This document shows, in pieces, positions 46,484-57,224 of a stretch of 64,000 bases of DNA. The translations under genes were made by a program, and so were the position numbers. This DNA comes from Mixta sp. Marseille-Q2659. Lineage in GTDB: Bacteria > Pseudomonadota > Gammaproteobacteria > Enterobacterales > Enterobacteriaceae. Under the pieces are notes generated by a model that saw only the letters and a program-made list of their open reading frames with translations, did not search any database and was not told the origin of the DNA. Location: positions 124,001-188,000 of the forward strand of contig NZ_CALNWY010000003.1 of NCBI RefSeq assembly GCF_940807255.1, in the 5' to 3' direction. Every line of letters starts with the position of its first letter. Within the stretch, counting starts at the first letter, position 1.

Positions 46484-47053
46484 TTATGCACCTTGCCAGC
46501 GCGTAAAGAGATCTTCCGGCAGCTCAATATCAAACTGATCGAGTACCCGATTCAGCGTTTGATCTACCACGTCCATCAGCGACTGCGGGCGATGATAAAA
46601 TGCCGGTACCGGCGGCATAATGACCGCGCCCAGTTCAGCAGCGCTGGTCATCAACCGTAAATGACCCAGATGCAGCGGCGTTTCACGCACGCATAACACC
46701 AAGCGGCGACGCTCTTTCAGCACCACATCGGCGGCGCGCGTTAGCAGGCCGTCGCTGTAGCTGTGAACGATGCCGGACAGCGTTTTCATCGAACAGGGCA
46801 AAATCGCCATGCCGGCGGTTTTAAACGAGCCGGAGGAGATGCTGGCGGCAATATCCCGCACGTCATGCACCACATCGGCAAAGCTTTGCACTTCGCGCAG
46901 GGTAAAGTCCGTTTCCAGCGCCAGCGTCTGGCGCGCGGCGTTACTCATTACCAGGTGCGTTTCGATCTCCGAAAGCGGCTGTAACAGCTGTAACATGCGA
47001 ATGCCGTAAATTACCCCGCTGGCGCCGGAGATGCCGACGATCACTCTTTTCAT
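46484..47053 (-). CDS. ubiX: Flavin prenyltransferase UbiX
   Basis: A 189-residue flavoprotein matching E. coli UbiX in length and sequence. The N-terminal VGISGASGVIYGIRML flavin loop and the CVRETPLHLGHLRLM segment are intact. It joins dimethylallyl phosphate to FMN to make the prenyl-FMN cofactor of UbiD in ubiquinone synthesis. ATGs at 47053 and 47059 are both possible; AAGGAAGG spacing and the E. coli start favour 47053. In E. coli it likewise lies between argT and purF. Confidence 0.96.
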   Translation of the reverse strand: MKRVIVGISGASGVIYGIRMLQLLQPLSEIETHLVMSNAARQTLALETDFTLREVQSFADVVHDVRDIAASISSGSFKTAGMAILPCSMKTLSGIVHSYSDGLLTRAADVVLKERRRLVLCVRETPLHLGHLRLMTSAAELGAVIMPPVPAFYHRPQSLMDVVDQTLNRVLDQFDIELPEDLFTRWQGA

Positions 47054-47147
47054 GGTCATGCCTTCCTTATTCGTGGGGCGTTAAGTTTGGACGTCCGCCA
47101 GCAAGATTACAACTAACCGGTAAGCTGCATCGCCAGTAACGACCTGG

Positions 47148-48044
47148 CTACGCATCGCCCTTCAGCGCCGTCGCCTGCGCCGCAAAAAGCGCAATAAGAT
47201 GATCGGCAACCACCCTGACGCGACGTGAATGCGCTAAATCGGAATGAAGCACCAGCCAAATCGGCTGTTCGACGCCCAGATCGTTTTGCAGACACTGCAG
47301 CCCGGCCTGACGGGCCAGGAAATGCGGCAATACCGCTAATCCCATACCGGCGACAACCGCAGAAAGCTGTGCGGAGAGCGTGTTGGTTTCCAGCCGACAG
47401 GGACGGTTGCGTAACGTGCGCAACGTCCATTTCGCGGCGGGCAAATGATGATGCGTTTCCGTCCAGCCAATAAAGTCGTCGTTGTCATACGCGGCGCGCG
47501 GTTCACGCTGCTGACGCGTTGCCAGATAGTGCGCCGATCCATACAGGCCGAACCCGAGTGTACCCAGCCGCTTAATCGTCAGGTTACCTGTATTCGGACG
47601 CACCATTCTTACCGCCAGATCGGCATCGCGGCGGTGTAAATTCACGGTTTGCAAACCGCTGACCACTTCCACCCGCAGCTCTGGATGCTGTGACAGTAGC
47701 GGCCCCAGCGCAGGAATGATTAACGGATTCGCCAGATTTTCCGCCGTTGCCAGGCGTACCAGCCCTGCCGCCTCGCCTTCTCTCCGCGCCGCCTCGCCAA
47801 AAGTAAGCCCGGCCTGCTCCAGCATCTCAGCACGTTGCAACAGCGCTTCGCCGTCATCAGTAAGCCGGTAGCCGGTTTGATGGCGGCTAAAAAGTGGGAT
47901 ACCAAGCCCGGCCTCTAACCGATCAAGCCGACGTGAAAGCGTGGCAATACCCATCTTCAACTCGTTGGCGGCGCGACTTAACGTACCGCAACGGGCAACG
48001 GCAAGAAACACGCGGGCATCATTCCAGTTAACATCAGGCTGCAT
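47148..48044 (-). CDS. LysR-family transcriptional regulator
   Basis: A 298-residue LysR regulator. The winged helix is at about residues 8-65 (NDARVFLAVARCGTLSRAANEL, GIATLSRRLDRLEAGLGIPLFSRH) and the effector domain follows. The start is the ATG at 48042-48044; the frame's earlier codons run into the divergent promoter. It faces the aldo-keto reductase gene across a 97-bp gap and probably controls it. The pair is inserted between ubiX and purF relative to E. coli. Confidence 0.9.
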   Translation of the reverse strand: MQPDVNWNDARVFLAVARCGTLSRAANELKMGIATLSRRLDRLEAGLGIPLFSRHQTGYRLTDDGEALLQRAEMLEQAGLTFGEAARREGEAAGLVRLATAENLANPLIIPALGPLLSQHPELRVEVVSGLQTVNLHRRDADLAVRMVRPNTGNLTIKRLGTLGFGLYGSAHYLATRQQREPRAAYDNDDFIGWTETHHHLPAAKWTLRTLRNRPCRLETNTLSAQLSAVVAGMGLAVLPHFLARQAGLQCLQNDLGVEQPIWLVLHSDLAHSRRVRVVADHLIALFAAQATALKGDA

Positions 48045-48141
48045 GATATTTTTCAATAATGGAAAACAGAACCCCGATTTTAGCGCTACTTTACCGAAAT
48101 AGAAAAACTCATACTTCCTGCAGCTAACAGGAGGAACACAT

Positions 48142-49125
48142 ATGCAGCAGCGCACGTTAACAGCAAATTTTCAGGTTTCCGCTCTGGGACTCGGCTGTAT
48201 GGGTATGAGCGAATTTTACGGACCGCGCGATGATGACGCCTCACTACGCGTACTGGAGCAGGCGGTAGCCAGCGGCATTAATTTTTTCGATACCGCTGAT
48301 ATGTATGGCCCTTACCACAACGAGGAGATCATCGGGCGCTTTCTGGCGTCACATCGACAGCAGATAAAGATCGCCACTAAATTTGGCATTGTACGTCAAC
48401 CGGGCGAATACCATCGCCGCATTGACAACAGCGCCGATTATATTCGTCGTAGCTGTGAAGGTTCGCTGCGGCGGCTGGGAGTGGAACAGATTGATCTCTA
48501 TTATGTTCACCGTCTGGATACGGCGACGCCGGTGGAAGAAACCATGGAAGCGTTGGCGCAACTGGTGCGTGCCGGAAAAATTGCCCATATCGGCCTGTGC
48601 GAGGTGAGCGCCGCAACCTTAAGACGCGCCCATACCGTTCATCCGGTCACCGCCGTCCAGACCGAATATTCCCTGTGGACGCGTGAGGTTGAAAACAGTG
48701 TGCTTCCTGCCTGCCGTGAACTGGGCATTGCCCTGGTAGCCTACTCTCCGCTCGGACGCGGCTTCCTTACCGGTCGCTTTCAGCAAACGGCGACCTTTGC
48801 AGCGGGCGATTTTCGCGCCAGCCTGCCGCGTTTTCAGGCGGACAATCTGGAGAAGAACCGTTCGCTGGTCGAGATCATTGCTAAAATGACTGCGGAAAAA
48901 GCCTGTACACCGGCCCAGCTCACACTTGCCTGGCTACTGGCGCAGGGCGACAATATTGTTCCGATTCCCGGTACCTGCAACCCTAAACACTTGCAGGAAA
49001 ATGCGGCGGCGCTAACGCTGAAGTTAACATCAAATGAGGTTCAGTCGTTGCGCGATGCGGTAACGGCTCTGCCGGTTGCCGGCGAGCGCTATACCACCGA
49101 AGGCATGAAAGGCATTGATGCGTGA
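48142..49125 (+). CDS. Aldo/keto reductase
   Basis: A 327-residue (beta/alpha)8 NADPH-dependent oxidoreductase of the AKR13-like group. The catalytic tetrad is complete: D50, Y55 (FDTADMYGP), K80 (IATKFG) and H123 (YYVHRLD). The C-terminal [18 protein letters not shown] binds the NADPH phosphate. Similar enzymes reduce aldehydes and ketones or pyridoxal; the substrate is not evident. AGGAGGAACACAT gives a strong ribosome binding site. It diverges from the LysR gene. Confidence 0.92.
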   Translation: MQQRTLTANFQVSALGLGCMGMSEFYGPRDDDASLRVLEQAVASGINFFDTADMYGPYHNEEIIGRFLASHRQQIKIATKFGIVRQPGEYHRRIDNSADYIRRSCEGSLRRLGVEQIDLYYVHRLDTATPVEETMEALAQLVRAGKIAHIGLCEVSAATLRRAHTVHPVTAVQTEYSLWTREVENSVLPACRELGIALVAYSPLGRGFLTGRFQQTATFAAGDFRASLPRFQADNLEKNRSLVEIIAKMTAEKACTPAQLTLAWLLAQGDNIVPIPGTCNPKHLQENAAALTLKLTSNEVQSLRDAVTALPVAGERYTTEGMKGIDA

Positions 49126-49222
49126 GCATGCAAAACAGAGATAATTGCAGGGATGCAGAGTAGCTGTAAAACTGAATTTTAATATGCGGTGGGGAGAAAA
49201 CAGAGGGACCAGGCGAAAAAGC

Positions 49223-49244
49223 GCGGGCCGGATAACCGGCCCGC
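49223..49244 (-). terminator. Terminator after purF
   Basis: A 9-bp GC stem GCGGGCCGG (49223-49231) / CCGGCCCGC (49236-49244) followed by GCTTTTTC in the purF direction, 10 bp past the purF stop. Confidence 0.82.
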
Positions 49245-49253
49245 AGATGAGGA

Positions 49254-50771
49254 TCAACCTTCGTTGTGCATTTCGAGGCTTTCCACCTCGTTTTGGCGCG
49301 CCAACGCTTTGGCATCGTCATTGCGCAGCGACTGCAAATACTCCAGGTATTCCAGATCGACATCTTTCGTGACGTAGACGCCGTTAAATACCGAGCATTC
49401 AAACTGGGCAATATCCGGGTTCTCTTCGCGTACCGCCTCAATCAGATCGTCGAGATCCTGGAAGATTAACGCATCTGCTTTAATCAGCTGGCGAATCTCT
49501 TCTACTTCACGTCCGTGCGCAATCAGTTCGGTCGCACTCGGCATATCAATGCCGTAGACGTTAGGGAAGCGAATTTCCGGCGCGGCCGAAGCCAGATAGA
49601 CCTTTTTCGCGCCCGCTTCACGCGCCATTTCGATAATCTGTTCAGACGTGGTGCCGCGCACGATGGAATCATCCACCAGCAGCACATTCTTATCGCGAAA
49701 CTCGGCACGGTTCGCATTCAGCTTACGGCGTACTGCACTACGGCGCAGCTGCTGGCCCGGCATGATAAAGGTGCGGCCAACGTAGCGGTTTTTCACAAAG
49801 CCCTGACGATAGGGCTTATCCAGGATACGGGCGATTTCCAGCGCGATATCAGTGGACGTTTCAGGAATCGGGATCACTACGTCGATATTCAGGTCTTCCC
49901 ATTCGCGCGCGATTTTCTCGCCCAGCTTGGTGCCCATGCGCACACGGGCGCTGTAGACCGAAATCTTATCGAGGAAAGAGTCCGGGCGCGCGAAATAGAC
50001 ATATTCGAACAGGCACGGATTATTACGCGGGTTCTCAGCGCACTGGCGAGTATAAAGCTGGCCGTTGACGGTGATGTAGACCGCTTCGCCCGGCGCGACA
50101 TCGCGCAGGAATTCAAAGCCCAGCGTATCCAGCGCCACGCTTTCCGAGGCCACCATATATTCGGTGCGGTCTTCAGCCAGCTCGCGCTTACCCATCACCA
50201 GCGGACGGATACCGTTCGGATCGCGGAAGGCAACCATGCCGTGGCCGATAATCATCGCGACGCAGGCGTAAGCGCCGCGTACCTGCTGATGCACCGCGCC
50301 GACGGCGGAGAAAATGTCGTCCGCTTCCAGCGGATGATGCGGGCAGCGATCCAGCTCCTGAGCAAAAATATTCAACAGGATTTCTGAATCGGAAGTGGTG
50401 TTGACATGACGACGGCCACTCTCAAACAGCTGCTTACGCAGTTCGTGCGCGTTAGTCAGATTACCGTTGTGGGCCAGGGTAATGCCGTAAGGGGAGTTGA
50501 CGTAGAAAGGCTGCGCTTCAGAGGCGCTGGAGCTACCGGCGGTAGGATAACGCACGTGGCCGATGCCCATATTGCCCTGCAAACGTTGCATATGGCGGGC
50601 TTCGAACACATCGTTGACCAGACCGTTCGCCTTGCGCAGACGGAAACAGTTCAGCGCATCGATGGTACAAATGCCTGCGGCATCCTGCCCACGGTGCTGA
50701 AGCACCGTTAACGCGTCATAAATCGACTGGTTGACCGGCATAAAACCGGTGATACCGACAATACCGCACAT
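49254..50771 (-). CDS. purF: Amidophosphoribosyltransferase
   Basis: A 505-residue enzyme, the E. coli length, catalysing the first committed step of purine synthesis: PRPP plus glutamine to phosphoribosylamine. The N-terminal nucleophile C2 follows the removed methionine (MCGIVGITG), and the PRPP loop is [17 protein letters not shown]. It follows cvpA by 36 bp in the PurR-controlled cvpA-purF operon. Confidence 0.98.
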   Translation of the reverse strand: MCGIVGITGFMPVNQSIYDALTVLQHRGQDAAGICTIDALNCFRLRKANGLVNDVFEARHMQRLQGNMGIGHVRYPTAGSSSASEAQPFYVNSPYGITLAHNGNLTNAHELRKQLFESGRRHVNTTSDSEILLNIFAQELDRCPHHPLEADDIFSAVGAVHQQVRGAYACVAMIIGHGMVAFRDPNGIRPLVMGKRELAEDRTEYMVASESVALDTLGFEFLRDVAPGEAVYITVNGQLYTRQCAENPRNNPCLFEYVYFARPDSFLDKISVYSARVRMGTKLGEKIAREWEDLNIDVVIPIPETSTDIALEIARILDKPYRQGFVKNRYVGRTFIMPGQQLRRSAVRRKLNANRAEFRDKNVLLVDDSIVRGTTSEQIIEMAREAGAKKVYLASAAPEIRFPNVYGIDMPSATELIAHGREVEEIRQLIKADALIFQDLDDLIEAVREENPDIAQFECSVFNGVYVTKDVDLEYLEYLQSLRNDDAKALARQNEVESLEMHNEG

Positions 50772-50807
50772 GTTGTCATATCCTCATTGGCCGCACACCC
50801 GGCGCAA

Positions 50808-51293
50808 TTACCGGGGTAAAAAACTCGACGTGCTTTGCAGATAGTCAAAAAACCATCTGATGATGTAACTGAACTCAGGAATCAGCTGAGACTGCTGCCA
50901 GTCCGGACTTTTGGAAAAGCCGGTAAAGGTATCGAGGAAAAACAGCATCGCTGAAACGATTAGCACGCCGCGCAACGCCCCGAAGCAGACACCCAGTACC
51001 CTGTCGGTTCCTGACAAACCCGTTTTTTCGACCAACGAGCCAATCACATAGTTCACTATCGCACCAACAATCAGGGTTGCGATAAAGAGAACGGCGATGG
51101 CAATGCCGTTGCGCACCAGCTGATCGTCAAATCCGGTGAACCAGACAGCAAGGAAGGGATAGTAATGACTGGCAACAAAGAATGCGCATCCCCAGGTGAT
51201 AAGAGATAAAGCTTCCCGAACAAACCCACGGATCAGGCTGACAAGAGCAGAAAAACTAACAATCCCAATGATGACGTAATCTATCCAGACCAT
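50808..51293 (-). CDS. cvpA: CvpA, inner-membrane protein of the purF operon
   Basis: A 161-residue protein with four hydrophobic helices, needed in E. coli for colicin V production and envelope-stress resistance. The N-terminus MVWIDYVIIGIVSFSALVSL and loop RGFVREALSL match E. coli. The start is the ATG at 51291-51293 after GGAAGAG; 15 codons upstream are noncoding. A PurR box lies 57 bp before it. Confidence 0.95.
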   Translation of the reverse strand: MVWIDYVIIGIVSFSALVSLIRGFVREALSLITWGCAFFVASHYYPFLAVWFTGFDDQLVRNGIAIAVLFIATLIVGAIVNYVIGSLVEKTGLSGTDRVLGVCFGALRGVLIVSAMLFFLDTFTGFSKSPDWQQSQLIPEFSYIIRWFFDYLQSTSSFLPR

Positions 51294-51349
51294 GAACTCT
51301 TCCAGCGACAGTGCCCCTGCATCCAGTTCGGGGCGCATTCTAACAGAAA

Positions 51350-51365
51350 AAGAAAACGTTTGCGT
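51350..51365 (-). promoter_or_regulatory. PurR operator of cvpA-purF
   Basis: On the minus strand ACGCAAACGTTTTCTT is an exact match to the PurR consensus ACGCAAACGTTTTCNT. Its position upstream of cvpA is as in E. coli. Confidence 0.93.
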
Positions 51366-51486
51366 AGCGTTTTCCCCGTCCTATAACAATAAAAAATACG
51401 CTTAAAAAAAGCGTAGCGCGCGGTTGCCGTTGCGGCTAAGCACGCGGCCTGAACGTCAGGTCTGTGCCAGCCGCAACGAGAACGCT

Positions 51487-52212
51487 TTAACGCGCGCTGT
51501 AAGGTTTAACCACGCCGCTCAGGCCGGAAATGCCTTTTAATTCACCGACCGCCGCCTGCATTTTGGCTTTCGAGGCATCAGGGCCGACATAGATACGGGT
51601 AATCTGACCCTGTATCGGCGTCGAGGGCACGGTATAAGCGCGATAGCCGGAAAGACGCAGCTGCGCCACAATCTCATTCACCTTGGCCGCGTTTTTCAGC
51701 GCGCCCAGCTGAACCACATAGGCCTGCCCTGACGGCGCCGTTTGCTCGGTGGTTTTCGGCTGCTCTACCGGCTTCGGCTGTTCAACCGGTTTGGGCTGTT
51801 CAACCGGCTTAGGTTTCGGCTTCGGTTGCTCCACCGGTTTCGGTTTCGGCTGCTCCGCTTTTGGCTTCGGTTGCTGCGGCTGCGACTGCACAACCGGCGG
51901 CGGCGCCACGACCGACGGCGCGCTGTTATGTTGCGGAACCGCAGCGCCGTTATCCGCCGACTGCGGCGGCCGGTTTTGCCCGCCCTCAATTGCCGCGCCT
52001 GCACCTTCCGGCGGCTGTGAAGGCAGCGACTGCGTTACCGGCGGCACCATATCGCTGTCCTGCTGATCGTCCGGCTTCGGCACCAGCGGAATCGCCGCGA
52101 ACTCCTCTTTATAATGCTTTTTTTTCCCGTCCAGCAGGCCCGGCAATACGATGACGCCAACCGCCACCAGAATTACTGTGCCGACTAAACGGTTCTGAAA
52201 CTTACTTGCCAC
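51487..52212 (-). CDS. dedD: Cell-division protein DedD (SPOR domain)
   Basis: A 241-residue protein. A short cytoplasmic N-terminus and one transmembrane helix (about 9-27) precede a long proline/lysine/glutamine-rich periplasmic linker with repeated PVEQPKP units, and a C-terminal SPOR domain (about 165-241, AYVVQLGALKNAAKVNEIVAQL) that binds denuded septal peptidoglycan. It promotes constriction. The start codon is GTG, as in E. coli, overlapping the folC stop by 11 bp. The repeat unit count differs from E. coli. Confidence 0.94.
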   Translation of the reverse strand: MASKFQNRLVGTVILVAVGVIVLPGLLDGKKKHYKEEFAAIPLVPKPDDQQDSDMVPPVTQSLPSQPPEGAGAAIEGGQNRPPQSADNGAAVPQHNSAPSVVAPPPVVQSQPQQPKPKAEQPKPKPVEQPKPKPKPVEQPKPVEQPKPVEQPKTTEQTAPSGQAYVVQLGALKNAAKVNEIVAQLRLSGYRAYTVPSTPIQGQITRIYVGPDASKAKMQAAVGELKGISGLSGVVKPYSAR

Positions 52213-53475
52213 TGCCCTTCTCCGTTTCCATCGCTTCCATGACCTGCGCTACGGTGTGGAATGATCCACAAACCAGCACAATATCCTGCTCAGCGGCCTG
52301 CTGCATAGCGGCCCGCCAGGCTTCGGTAACAGAACTAAAAGCCAGCGCCCGATCCGTCGCCAGCGCCGCCATTAGCTCGTCGGCGCTGGCGCCGCGCGGG
52401 CCCTCCAGCGGCGCCAAATACCACTGGTCTACCTGCGGTGCCAGGCAGGCCAGGGTTCCGGCAATATCTTTATCGTGCAGCATACCGACCACCGCGCGCA
52501 CTTTGCCCTGTTTCGGCAGCTGCGCCAGGCGTCCGGCCAGATAGCCTGCGGCATGAGGATTATGCGCTACGTCCAGAATCACCTGCGGCTGCTGCGCTAC
52601 GGTCTGAAAACGGCCCGGCAACACTGCTTTATCAAGATGCTGACGAATAATGGCTTCGCTGACGTTGAGGCCGGAGGCACTGAGCGCGGCCAGCGCCGTC
52701 GCTGCGTTAGGAAGCGGCACCTGCGGCAGCGGCAGCTCCGTCAGCGTGATACGCTCATCGCTGAAACGCCATCCGCTTTCCAGCTGCTGCCAGCGCCAGT
52801 CGCGTCCCAGCTGTAACAGCTGCGCGCCTTTTTCCTGCGCCACCTGCGCGATACTCTGCGGCATATCGGGTTCGCCGACCACCGCCGGTTTCGCCGCCCG
52901 GAACACGCCCGCTTTTCACGGCCGATGTTTTCCCGATCCGGCCCCAGCCAGTCGGTATGGTCCAGCGCGATACTGGTGATAACCGCTACGTCCGCATCGA
53001 CAATATTGGTAGCATCCAGCCGTCCGCCCAGCCCCACTTCCAGAATAACCACGTCCAGCGCCGCCTGTTTAAACAGCTGCAGCGCCGACAGCGTACTGAA
53101 TTCAAAATAGGTCAACGAGGTGTCGCCGCGTCCCGCTTCAATCGCAGCAAAGCTGGCGGTATGCGCCGCTTCCGGCAGCTCATCGCCCTGAACGCGCACG
53201 CGTTCGGTATAGCGCAACAGATGCGGGGAGCTGTAGACGCCGACCCGATAACCAGCGGCCATCAGCAGCGTTTCCAGCGTGCGGCAAGTGGTGCCTTTGC
53301 CATTAGTTCCGGCAACGGTGAAAACAAAGGGGGCGGGTTTTAACAGATCGAGCGTGCGAGCGACACGTTCAACGCGCGTCAGGCCCAAATCGATGGCCTG
53401 CGTATGCAGACGCTCAAGATAATAAAGCCACGCGGCCAGAGGCGACGTGGCTTGAGGAAGGTGAAGATTTTCCAT
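52202..53475 (-). CDS. folC: Dihydrofolate/folylpolyglutamate synthase, frameshifted
   Basis: The gene reads as FolC over two frames. The first (from the ATG at 53475) gives the N-terminus, the ATP loop GTNGKGTTCR and DHTDWLGPDRENIGREK, then derails into RACSGRR. The second resumes with GVFRAAKPAVVGEPDMP and runs to the normal end, including HNPHAA and GMLHDKDIAGTL. The break is at 52913-52916, where the minus strand has four A residues and five would restore GREKAGVFR. Repaired, it would encode 424 residues (E. coli 422). FolC adds glutamate to dihydropteroate and folates and is essential, so a sequencing error in the homopolymer is likely. It lies between accD and dedD, as in E. coli. Confidence 0.93.
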
Positions 53476-53508
53476 GGATCCCGTTCACAAAGTTACGGTT
53501 CATTGGTG

Positions 53509-53532
53509 AAAGGCGCCGTGAGCGACGCCTTT
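53509..53532 (-). terminator. Hairpin between accD and folC
   Basis: A 7-bp stem AAAGGCG (53509-53515) / CGCCTTT (53526-53532) just after the accD stop. Only three U residues follow, so it is a weak terminator or attenuator at most. Confidence 0.35.
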
Positions 53533-53542
53533 CCATCATCTG

Positions 53543-54454
53543 TCAGGCCTCTTGGCTTTCCGCTTTCGGTTCATCCGGCAGCTCATTGCTGTCCGGCAGC
53601 GGCGCAGGCAGATTCTGCATTTTTGCCAGCAGGCTCGCCAGTTTAAAGCGCATTTCCGGGCGACGGACAATCATATCGATCGCGCCCTTTTCAATCAGGA
53701 ATTCGCTGCGCTGGAAGCCCGGCGGCAGTTTTTCACGTACCGTCTGCTCAATGACGCGCGGGCCGGCGAAGCCAATCAGCGCTTTCGGTTCCGCGACGTT
53801 CAGGTCGCCCAGCATGGCGAAACTGGCGGAAACGCCGCCCATGGTCGGGTCGGTCAGCACGGAGATATACGGCAGGCCGCGTTCGCGCATTTTTGCCAGC
53901 GCGGCGCTGGTTTTCGCCATCTGCATCAGCGACATTAGCGCTTCCTGCATACGGGCACCGCCGCTGGCGGAGAAACAGATCAGCGGGCAGTTGTCTTCCA
54001 GCGCCTGCTCAACGGCACGCACAAAACGGGCGCCAACCACGGAACCCATTGAGCCGCCCATAAAGGCAAATTCAAAAGCGGCGGTCACGACCGGCATGCC
54101 GTGTAGCGTGCCTTTCATCACGATCAGCGCATCTTTTTCATCGGTCTCTTTCTGCGCCGCAGCCAGACGATCCTTATACTTTTTGGAATCGCGGAACTTC
54201 AGAACGTCTTTCGGTTCCAGTTCGCTGCCCAACTCAACCAGCGTGCCTTGATCTAACAGGCTGTGCAGGCGCTCGCGCGCGTGCATACGCATGTGATGGT
54301 CGCATTTCGGACAAACTTCCAGATTGCGCTCCAGCTCGGCACGGTAAAGCACCTGCCCGCAGCTGTCGCATTTTGTCCAGACCCCTTCAGGAATGTTTGC
54401 TCTGCGCGACGGGGTAATTGTGCTCTTATTGAGAATTCGTTCAATCCAGCTCAT
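53543..54454 (-). CDS. accD: Acetyl-CoA carboxylase carboxyltransferase subunit beta
   Basis: A 303-residue subunit with the N-terminal zinc ribbon C29-x2-C32...C48-x2-C51, which also lets AccD bind its own mRNA in E. coli. The crotonase-fold carboxyltransferase core follows ([38 protein letters not shown]). With AccA it transfers carboxyl from biotin to acetyl-CoA, starting fatty-acid synthesis. It sits between dedA and folC. Confidence 0.97.
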   Translation of the reverse strand: MSWIERILNKSTITPSRRANIPEGVWTKCDSCGQVLYRAELERNLEVCPKCDHHMRMHARERLHSLLDQGTLVELGSELEPKDVLKFRDSKKYKDRLAAAQKETDEKDALIVMKGTLHGMPVVTAAFEFAFMGGSMGSVVGARFVRAVEQALEDNCPLICFSASGGARMQEALMSLMQMAKTSAALAKMRERGLPYISVLTDPTMGGVSASFAMLGDLNVAEPKALIGFAGPRVIEQTVREKLPPGFQRSEFLIEKGAIDMIVRRPEMRFKLASLLAKMQNLPAPLPDSNELPDEPKAESQEA

Positions 54455-54500
54455 TGATGACCTTTCTGTTTGAACCTGGTGAGACCAGTTTTTCTTGTTG

Positions 54501-54522
54501 CTGCTGAAGCCGTCTTCAGCAG
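54501..54522. repeat. Hairpin between dedA and accD
   Basis: A perfect 9-bp stem CTGCTGAAG (54501-54509) / CTTCAGCAG (54514-54522) with a CCGT loop, in the 147-bp gap upstream of accD. No U-run follows, so it is more likely a 5' leader structure of accD than a terminator. Confidence 0.45.
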
Positions 54523-54601
54523 ACCATAAATGTCGCTCATTAAACCATAACCATTACGCGCTGTGGATAAAAATCTGGTCTTACCGGTGCGCGCCGTTGG
54601 C

Positions 54602-55264
54602 CTATGGCTGTTTTTGCTGGCGCGCCGCGCGACGATGACGCCACACTTCCACTACGCCCGGCAATATCGATACCACGATAATCGCCACAATCAGCAGCTT
54701 CAGGTTGTCCTGCACCATTGGCAGGGCGCCGAAGAAATAGCCCGCATAAGAGAACAGCAGCACCCACAGCAGCGCGCCGGCGACGTTAAACAGCGCGAAA
54801 TGGCGATAGGACATATGTCCCATGCCCGCGACGAACGGCGCAAAGGTGCGGACGATCGGCACGAAGCGCGCCAGAATAATGGTTTTTCCGCCGTGACGCT
54901 CGTAAAAAGCGTGGGTTTTATCCAGATAGCTGCGACGGAAAATACGCGAGTTTGGATTGCTGAACAACCTTTCGCCAAACAGCCGTCCTATCGTGTAGTT
55001 AACCGCATCGCCCAAGACCGCCGCGATCACCAGCAACGTCACCATCATATGCACGTTGAGATCGTTATCCGGCAGCGCCGCCAGCGCGCCGGCAACGAAC
55101 AGCAGCGAATCGCCAGGCAGAAAGGGCGTCACTACCAGCCCGGTTTCACAGAACAGAATCAGAAACAGAATGGCATACACCCAGATGCCATACTGCGCCA
55201 CCAGCTCGGCCATATGAACATCGATATGCAGGATAAAATCGACAACAAAACGGATTAGATCCAT
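54602..55264 (-). CDS. dedA: DedA-family inner-membrane protein
   Basis: A 220-residue membrane protein matching E. coli DedA along its length. It has the DedA-family motifs [14 protein letters not shown] and [20 protein letters not shown], whose acidic and arginine residues are essential in relatives. DedA proteins are proton-dependent and flip undecaprenyl phosphate or phospholipids. It lies 33 bp after truA and is probably cotranscribed with it. Confidence 0.94.
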   Translation of the reverse strand: MDLIRFVVDFILHIDVHMAELVAQYGIWVYAILFLILFCETGLVVTPFLPGDSLLFVAGALAALPDNDLNVHMMVTLLVIAAVLGDAVNYTIGRLFGERLFSNPNSRIFRRSYLDKTHAFYERHGGKTIILARFVPIVRTFAPFVAGMGHMSYRHFALFNVAGALLWVLLFSYAGYFFGALPMVQDNLKLLIVAIIVVSILPGVVEVWRHRRAARQQKQP

Positions 55265-55297
55265 AACTCTTCCTTAGTGAGCGGCAGCGCCTGAAAG

Positions 55298-56110
55298 TTA
55301 ATCTTCGAGAAACAACGGCCCCATCGGAGGCCGGGGCAAAGCAAAATGTTCCGGGTAATCAACGGCGACCAGATACAGTCCTTCCGCCTTTGCCGTCGCC
55401 GCGGCCAGCGTGCGATCTTTGGCCGCCAGCAACTCCGCCATCCAGCCTTCGGGCTGATTGCCGCAGCCGATTTCCAGCAGGCTGCCGACAATATTGCGCA
55501 CCATATGATGCACAAAGGCGTTGGCCTTAATATCCACCACCACATACGCGCCGTGGCGGCTGACATTCAAATGCATCACGTTACGCCACGGCGTACGCGA
55601 CTGGCACTGCACCGCGCGAAACGAGGTAAAGTCGTTTTCACCCAGCAGGCATTGCCCGGCGCGCTGCATCTTTTCAACGTCCAGCGGCTGATGAAAATGG
55701 GTGACGCCACCGTGCAAAATCGCCGGACGCAGCCGGTGATTATAAATCACGTAGCGATAACGTCGTGCCGTGGCGCTAAAACGCGCATGGAAATCCTCCG
55801 GCACCGCCTTGACCCAGCGCACGGCAATATCGTCCGGCAGGTTGGCATTAACGCCCAGCGTCCAGGCGGCATCCTTACGCACCGAGGTGGTTTCAAAATG
55901 CACCACCTGACCGGTGCCATGAACGCCTGCATCGGTGCGTCCGGCGCAAAATACCGTCACGTCATGGTTAGCCACCTGCGACAGCGCCTGCTCCAGCCGC
56001 GCCTGCACGCTGCGGACTTCCTGCTGCCGCTGCCAGCCATAATAGCGGCTGCCATCATATTCAATCCCCAACGCCAGTTTCTGTACGTTCGGGTTAACCA
56101 CCTGCGTCAT
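55298..56110 (-). CDS. truA: tRNA pseudouridine(38-40) synthase
   Basis: A 270-residue enzyme of exact E. coli length with the catalytic aspartate D60 in [11 protein letters not shown] and the conserved [13 protein letters not shown] segment. It isomerises uridines 38-40 in the anticodon arm of many tRNAs. The start overlaps the usg stop by one base, giving tight coupling. Confidence 0.97.
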   Translation of the reverse strand: MTQVVNPNVQKLALGIEYDGSRYYGWQRQQEVRSVQARLEQALSQVANHDVTVFCAGRTDAGVHGTGQVVHFETTSVRKDAAWTLGVNANLPDDIAVRWVKAVPEDFHARFSATARRYRYVIYNHRLRPAILHGGVTHFHQPLDVEKMQRAGQCLLGENDFTSFRAVQCQSRTPWRNVMHLNVSRHGAYVVVDIKANAFVHHMVRNIVGSLLEIGCGNQPEGWMAELLAAKDRTLAAATAKAEGLYLVAVDYPEHFALPRPPMGPLFLED

Positions 56111-57120
56111 CAGTACAGATACTCCTGTACCAGCCGCTCGGCGGTTTTCAGCGCCATTAGCGCGCCGCCAAAACGCACGTTATCGGCCACCGACCAGAAC
56201 TGCAGCAGCTCCGGGATGCCGTAATCGTTACGCAGACAGCCGACGTTCAGGTCGGCGTTGTCAGACGCATCGGTCACCTGCGTCGGATAGTCGTTCTCTT
56301 CTGACAACAGGATATCGTCGCAGCGCGACAGCTCATCGCGCGCCTCTTCCGCCGAGAGCGGACGCAGGCTTTCCAGATGCACAATCTGCGCATTGCCATA
56401 GAACACCGGCGCCTGCACGCTGCTGACCGCAATCGGCAGCCCTTCGTCCTGAAGCACTTTACGCACCTGATCGACCAGGCGGCGTTCACTGGCGACGCTA
56501 CCCTCACTATCCGGCAGCTGCGGCAGCACGTTAAATGCCAGCTGGCGGCCAAAGTGATGATCTTCGGCAGGCAGCCCGTTCAGCAGGCGCGCGCTTTCGC
56601 CCGCCAGCGAATCCACCGCCGCCTTGCCGTGCGCCGAGACCGACAGCAGATTGGTCACCTGCAGGCGACCGATACCCGCCTGATCGATCAGCGGCTTAAT
56701 GGCGCTCAGCAGCTGGCTGGTCAGGCTGTCCGCTACGCTGATAATGTTGCGGTTGCGGTAGTCAGCCAGCACCTGCGGATTCACATCCGGCACCACCAGC
56801 GGCACATCCGGCTCCAGCGCAAACAGATCGCTGCTGTCGATCAGCAGACAACCGGCGCTGGCCGCTTCATCGGCGTAACGCGCCGAGGCCTCGCGACCGG
56901 CGACGAAAAAGGCCAGCTGCGCCTGCGCCCAGTCGAATTCACTGGCATCCTGCACGCGCAGCGACTGACCGGCAAAACGTACGCTTTCGCCGGCGCTGCG
57001 CTCGCTGGCCAGCAAATACATTTCACCAACCGGGAACTGGCGTTCGGCCAGCAACTCCAGTAAAGCGTTCCCTACTGCGCCTGTCGCGCCTAAAAGCGCA
57101 ATATTCCAGCCGTCAGACAT
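56110..57120 (-). CDS. usg: Usg, aspartate-semialdehyde-dehydrogenase-like protein
   Basis: A 336-residue member of the ASADH fold with an N-terminal NADP loop ([21 protein letters not shown]). At the position of the catalytic cysteine the sequence has serine (S132 in [10 protein letters not shown]), as expected for Usg proteins, so it should not act as a normal aspartate-semialdehyde dehydrogenase. Function is unknown. It keeps the conserved place between pdxB and truA. Confidence 0.94.
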   Translation of the reverse strand: MSDGWNIALLGATGAVGNALLELLAERQFPVGEMYLLASERSAGESVRFAGQSLRVQDASEFDWAQAQLAFFVAGREASARYADEAASAGCLLIDSSDLFALEPDVPLVVPDVNPQVLADYRNRNIISVADSLTSQLLSAIKPLIDQAGIGRLQVTNLLSVSAHGKAAVDSLAGESARLLNGLPAEDHHFGRQLAFNVLPQLPDSEGSVASERRLVDQVRKVLQDEGLPIAVSSVQAPVFYGNAQIVHLESLRPLSAEEARDELSRCDDILLSEENDYPTQVTDASDNADLNVGCLRNDYGIPELLQFWSVADNVRFGGALMALKTAERLVQEYLY

Positions 57121-57224
57121 GTTGGTTTACTCCAGACAATGACATAAAAACAGAAGGCGGTGATATTCACCGCCCGTTGATTCAGATTATTCCCCGCCGA
57201 AAGCCGCCGGAAAAATCATAAGGG

